Made by a program: the position numbers and the translations under genes
Origin: JACMLD01 sp033761915
GTDB taxonomy: Bacteria; Bacteroidota; Bacteroidia; Chitinophagales; Chitinophagaceae
Direction: 5' to 3'
Length of the DNA: 6,066 nucleotides
Assembly (NCBI GenBank): GCA_033761915.1
Contig: JANRMC010000025.1
Span: forward strand, 1-6,066
In this document: positions 5,698-6,066 of the stretch, piece after piece
Position numbering within the stretch: the stretch's first letter is position 1
How the letters are laid out: every line of letters starts with the position of its first letter
Notes under the pieces: generated by a model
Told to the model about the DNA's origin: nothing
Database searches by the model: none
What the model saw: the letters and a program-made list of their open reading frames with translations, nothing else

Positions 5698-6066
5698 CTA
5701 TTCTATGTCAAGTGTTTTTACAACTGCGTCTTTTATTTGCCTGTCTACTAATTCTAAAGAGAATTTTTGTTTTGTATTAGAAAGATTTATACGGTCTAAC
5801 CTTCCTAACCACCAATTTGTCTCCTGGATATAGACTGCGTCTAAGTCTACTTTGTTAATTGAGGTTTCTTTTCTAAGTAGCATTCTATTACAATATTTTA
5901 TCGAAACAGTCATTTGGTCTGCGTCAATTGATACTAAGTACTTTTGTGTGCAAAAGATAATTCTAAGAATTTCTCCTGTTATTAGTCCTCCAATCAAATA
6001 AGGAGTGATGGGAATTGTTTTAAATAATAGGGATAAAATAAATAGTAAGACCAAAACGAAAAGAAC
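5698..6066 (-). CDS. Small membrane-anchored protein, possible bacterial PH-like domain (5' end outside window)
   Basis: The frame is open from the window edge (6066) to TAG at 5700-5698, giving 122 visible residues. An in-frame TTG at 6054 is unlikely to be the start, since the hydrophobic stretch already begins before it. Visible residues 1-14 (VLFVLVLLFILSLL) and about 19-38 (PITPYLIGGLITGEILRIIF) are membrane segments. The remaining 80 or so residues form an alternating strand pattern (YLVSIDADQMTVSIKY, KVDLDAVYIQE, INLSNTKQKFSLEL) ending in a helix (RQIKDAVVKTLDIE). This resembles membrane-linked bacterial PH-like domains, but that assignment is inference and no specific family is recognised. 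The stop lies four bases from repeat element copy B. All eight Asp codons are GAC, the same bias as the neighbouring orphan gene. Confidence 0.75.
   Translation of the reverse strand, partial: VLFVLVLLFILSLLFKTIPITPYLIGGLITGEILRIIFCTQKYLVSIDADQMTVSIKYCNRMLLRKETSINKVDLDAVYIQETNWWLGRLDRINLSNTKQKFSLELVDRQIKDAVVKTLDIE

Noticed and set aside
5573..5833. Plus-strand reading frame of 86 residues across repeat copy B and the partial orphan gene
   Set aside because: It runs antisense to a better-supported protein and through the repeat element, with a composition lacking any domain-like pattern.

Overview
The window looks like chromosomal DNA from a member of the Bacteroidota, probably a Chitinophagaceae-like genus. 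The evidence is two secreted proteins ending in type IX secretion (T9SS) sorting domains, the absence of Shine-Dalgarno sequences, one promoter of the Bacteroidota type (TTG-N18-TAnnTTTG), and AT-rich intergenic DNA. The family-level placement is inference.

Layout. Positions 1-2024 carry two tandem plus-strand genes for T9SS-exported proteins. The first is cut by the window edge and the second is complete; a strong bidirectional hairpin terminator at 2044-2077 closes the unit. From 2248 onward every gene is on the minus strand. Reading in transcription order from the right edge: a partial small membrane protein (5698-6066), a 219-residue orphan membrane protein (4815-5474), an exported alpha/beta-hydrolase (3532-4407), a DUF2975-type four-helix membrane protein (2640-3191) and a small XRE/YozG-type regulator (2248-2463). 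The last two form a recognised pair and probably share the promoter at 3215-3243.

The most unusual part is the right end, 4673-6066. Two unrelated orphan genes are each followed on their 3' side by a homologous non-coding element. The two elements share a 51-base ungapped block, 39/51 identical by hand count. Both have imperfect inverted-repeat arms, and the 219-residue gene is bracketed exactly by an inverted 15-base sequence containing GTTAGGC/GCCTAAC. These 7-mers fit the GTTRRRY and RYYYAAC core-site consensus of integron attC sites, and the gene/site orientation is that of integron cassettes. Both orphan genes also encode Asp almost only with GAC (24 of 27), unlike the resident hydrolase and T9SS genes (9 of 28). 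I read this as part of an integron-like gene-cassette array without a visible integrase, or a distinct cassette system with similar logic. The elements, about 148 and 196 bases, are longer than usual attC sites and one end is degenerate, so the integron assignment is a hypothesis.
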